Of a stretch of 64,000 nt of DNA, positions 63,600 to 64,000 are shown piece after piece; the stretch's first letter is position 1, and each line of letters begins with the position of its first letter. The position numbers were made by a program, and so were the translations under genes. Where the stretch lies: positions 62,001-126,000 of the forward strand of contig NZ_SJEY01000003.1 in assembly GCF_004761875.1 (NCBI RefSeq), in the 5' to 3' direction. Below the pieces are notes generated by a model, which saw only the letters and a program-made list of their open reading frames with translations, had not been told where the DNA came from and ran no database searches. The DNA comes from Roseovarius aestuariivivens (GTDB lineage: Bacteria; Pseudomonadota; Alphaproteobacteria; Rhodobacterales; Rhodobacteraceae).

Positions 63600-64000
63600 G
63601 CGACATCGACATTCGCATCACGGGCCGCGCTGGCCGCATCACCTTGACCCGCCCCAAGGCCCTCAATGCCATGTCCTATGACATGTGTCTGGCCATCGAG
63701 GACGCGTTGGATGCTTGGGTCGATGACGATGAGGTCAAGCTCGTCATCATCGACGCCGAGGGCGACAAGGCTTTTTGTGCCGGTGGCGACATCCAGCAAC
63801 TCTACGACACCGGACGCGCGGGCGACTACGCCTATGGGCAAAAGTTCTGGCGCGATGAATACCGTCTCAATGCGAAGATCGCCGAATATTCCAAGCCGTA
63901 CATAGCCTTCATGCAGGGCTTTACGATGGGCGGCGGCGTGGGCATCTCTTGCCACGGCTCGCATCGCATCGTCTGTGAGAGCAGCCAGATCGCCATGCCC
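63596..64000 (+). CDS. Enoyl-CoA hydratase/3-hydroxyisobutyryl-CoA hydrolase family (3' end outside window)
   Basis: 135 N-terminal residues of a crotonase-fold enzyme, starting MSDIDIRITGRAGRITLTRP at an ATGA overlap with the preceding gene. CAGGDIQQLYDTGR and QGFTMGGGVGISCHGSHRIV (oxyanion-hole glycines) are as in 3-hydroxyisobutyryl-CoA hydrolase. It would release 3-hydroxyisobutyrate in valine breakdown. The rest is beyond the window. Confidence 0.9.
   Translation, partial: MSDIDIRITGRAGRITLTRPKALNAMSYDMCLAIEDALDAWVDDDEVKLVIIDAEGDKAFCAGGDIQQLYDTGRAGDYAYGQKFWRDEYRLNAKIAEYSKPYIAFMQGFTMGGGVGISCHGSHRIVCESSQIAMP

Noticed and set aside
1..64000. CRISPR arrays, insertion sequences, prophage genes, rRNA
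   Set aside because: Looked for regularly spaced repeats, transposase or integrase motifs and rRNA signatures; none was seen.

Overview
The window is a gene-dense chromosomal segment of an alphaproteobacterium, most likely a marine Rhodobacterales (Roseobacter-group) species. The evidence is the whole gene set. It includes fumC followed by two tiny genes, an RNase E with a large acidic insert, and a free-standing F1-ATPase zeta-type inhibitor. It also includes a split methionine synthase with DUF1638, VPLPA-type sorting signals, TRAP transporters and an alphaproteobacterial-type LexA box. No phage, insertion sequence, CRISPR array or rRNA was seen. Two tRNA genes are present. The end genes (fumC, and an enoyl-CoA hydratase/HIBYL-CoA hydrolase gene) are cut by the window borders.

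Layout. 0-8 kb: fumC tail, small genes, a P450/hydrolase pair, ccdA, tusA, rne. 8.6-11.8 kb: dctBD two-component system whose regulator has lost the sigma-54 contact motif. 11.8-13.5 kb: purCSQ. 13.7-18.5 kb: ATPase zeta inhibitor and a split MetH set (homocysteine methyltransferase, corrinoid protein, DUF1638) around a radical SAM gene that carries a LexA box. 18.6-22.8 kb: sufE, lipoprotein, rnd, purMN, tRNA(CAU). 23.6-31.7 kb: a cyanophycin locus (isoaspartyl peptidase, cyanophycinase, cyanophycin synthetase) extended by an uncharacterised ATP-grasp enzyme and a CocE/NonD-type hydrolase. 32-35.6 kb: TRAP transporter with a UspA protein. 36-38.4 kb: sensor kinase, metallo-hydrolase, tRNA-Asn. 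38.5-40.4 kb: PQQ-type dehydrogenase with dihaem cytochrome c. 40.7-47.2 kb: serine-cycle genes (sgaA, hprA, mclA, mtkA, mtkB) and a divergent LuxR-type regulator. 47.3-55.8 kb: zapA, transketolase, a second PQQ-type dehydrogenase, DUF808, gap, and a PepSY/cytochrome b561/membrane-LuxR operon. 55.8-64 kb: coaD, CBS protein, LysR, mmsA, an amber-interrupted VPLPA gene, YbdK-like ligase, L,D-transpeptidase, acyl-CoA dehydrogenase and the start of an enoyl-CoA hydratase-family gene.

How the genes work together. The serine-cycle block converts glyoxylate and serine to hydroxypyruvate and glycerate, and regenerates acetyl-CoA and glyoxylate from malate through malyl-CoA. The same 19-bp palindrome, GGGTRGGANNNYCCTACCC, lies upstream of both transcription units (sgaA-hprA and mclA-mtkAB), next to a LuxR-type regulator whose receiver lacks the phosphorylation residues. 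The cyanophycin block can make, cut and hydrolyse a nitrogen-storage polymer. mmsA, the acyl-CoA dehydrogenase and the last gene fit valine catabolism.

The most interesting items are the two extra genes in the cyanophycin operon, the shared serine-cycle palindrome with its pseudo-receiver regulator, the GAFTGA-less DctD, the PepSY/b561/membrane-LuxR operon, and the in-frame amber codon in the VPLPA protein.
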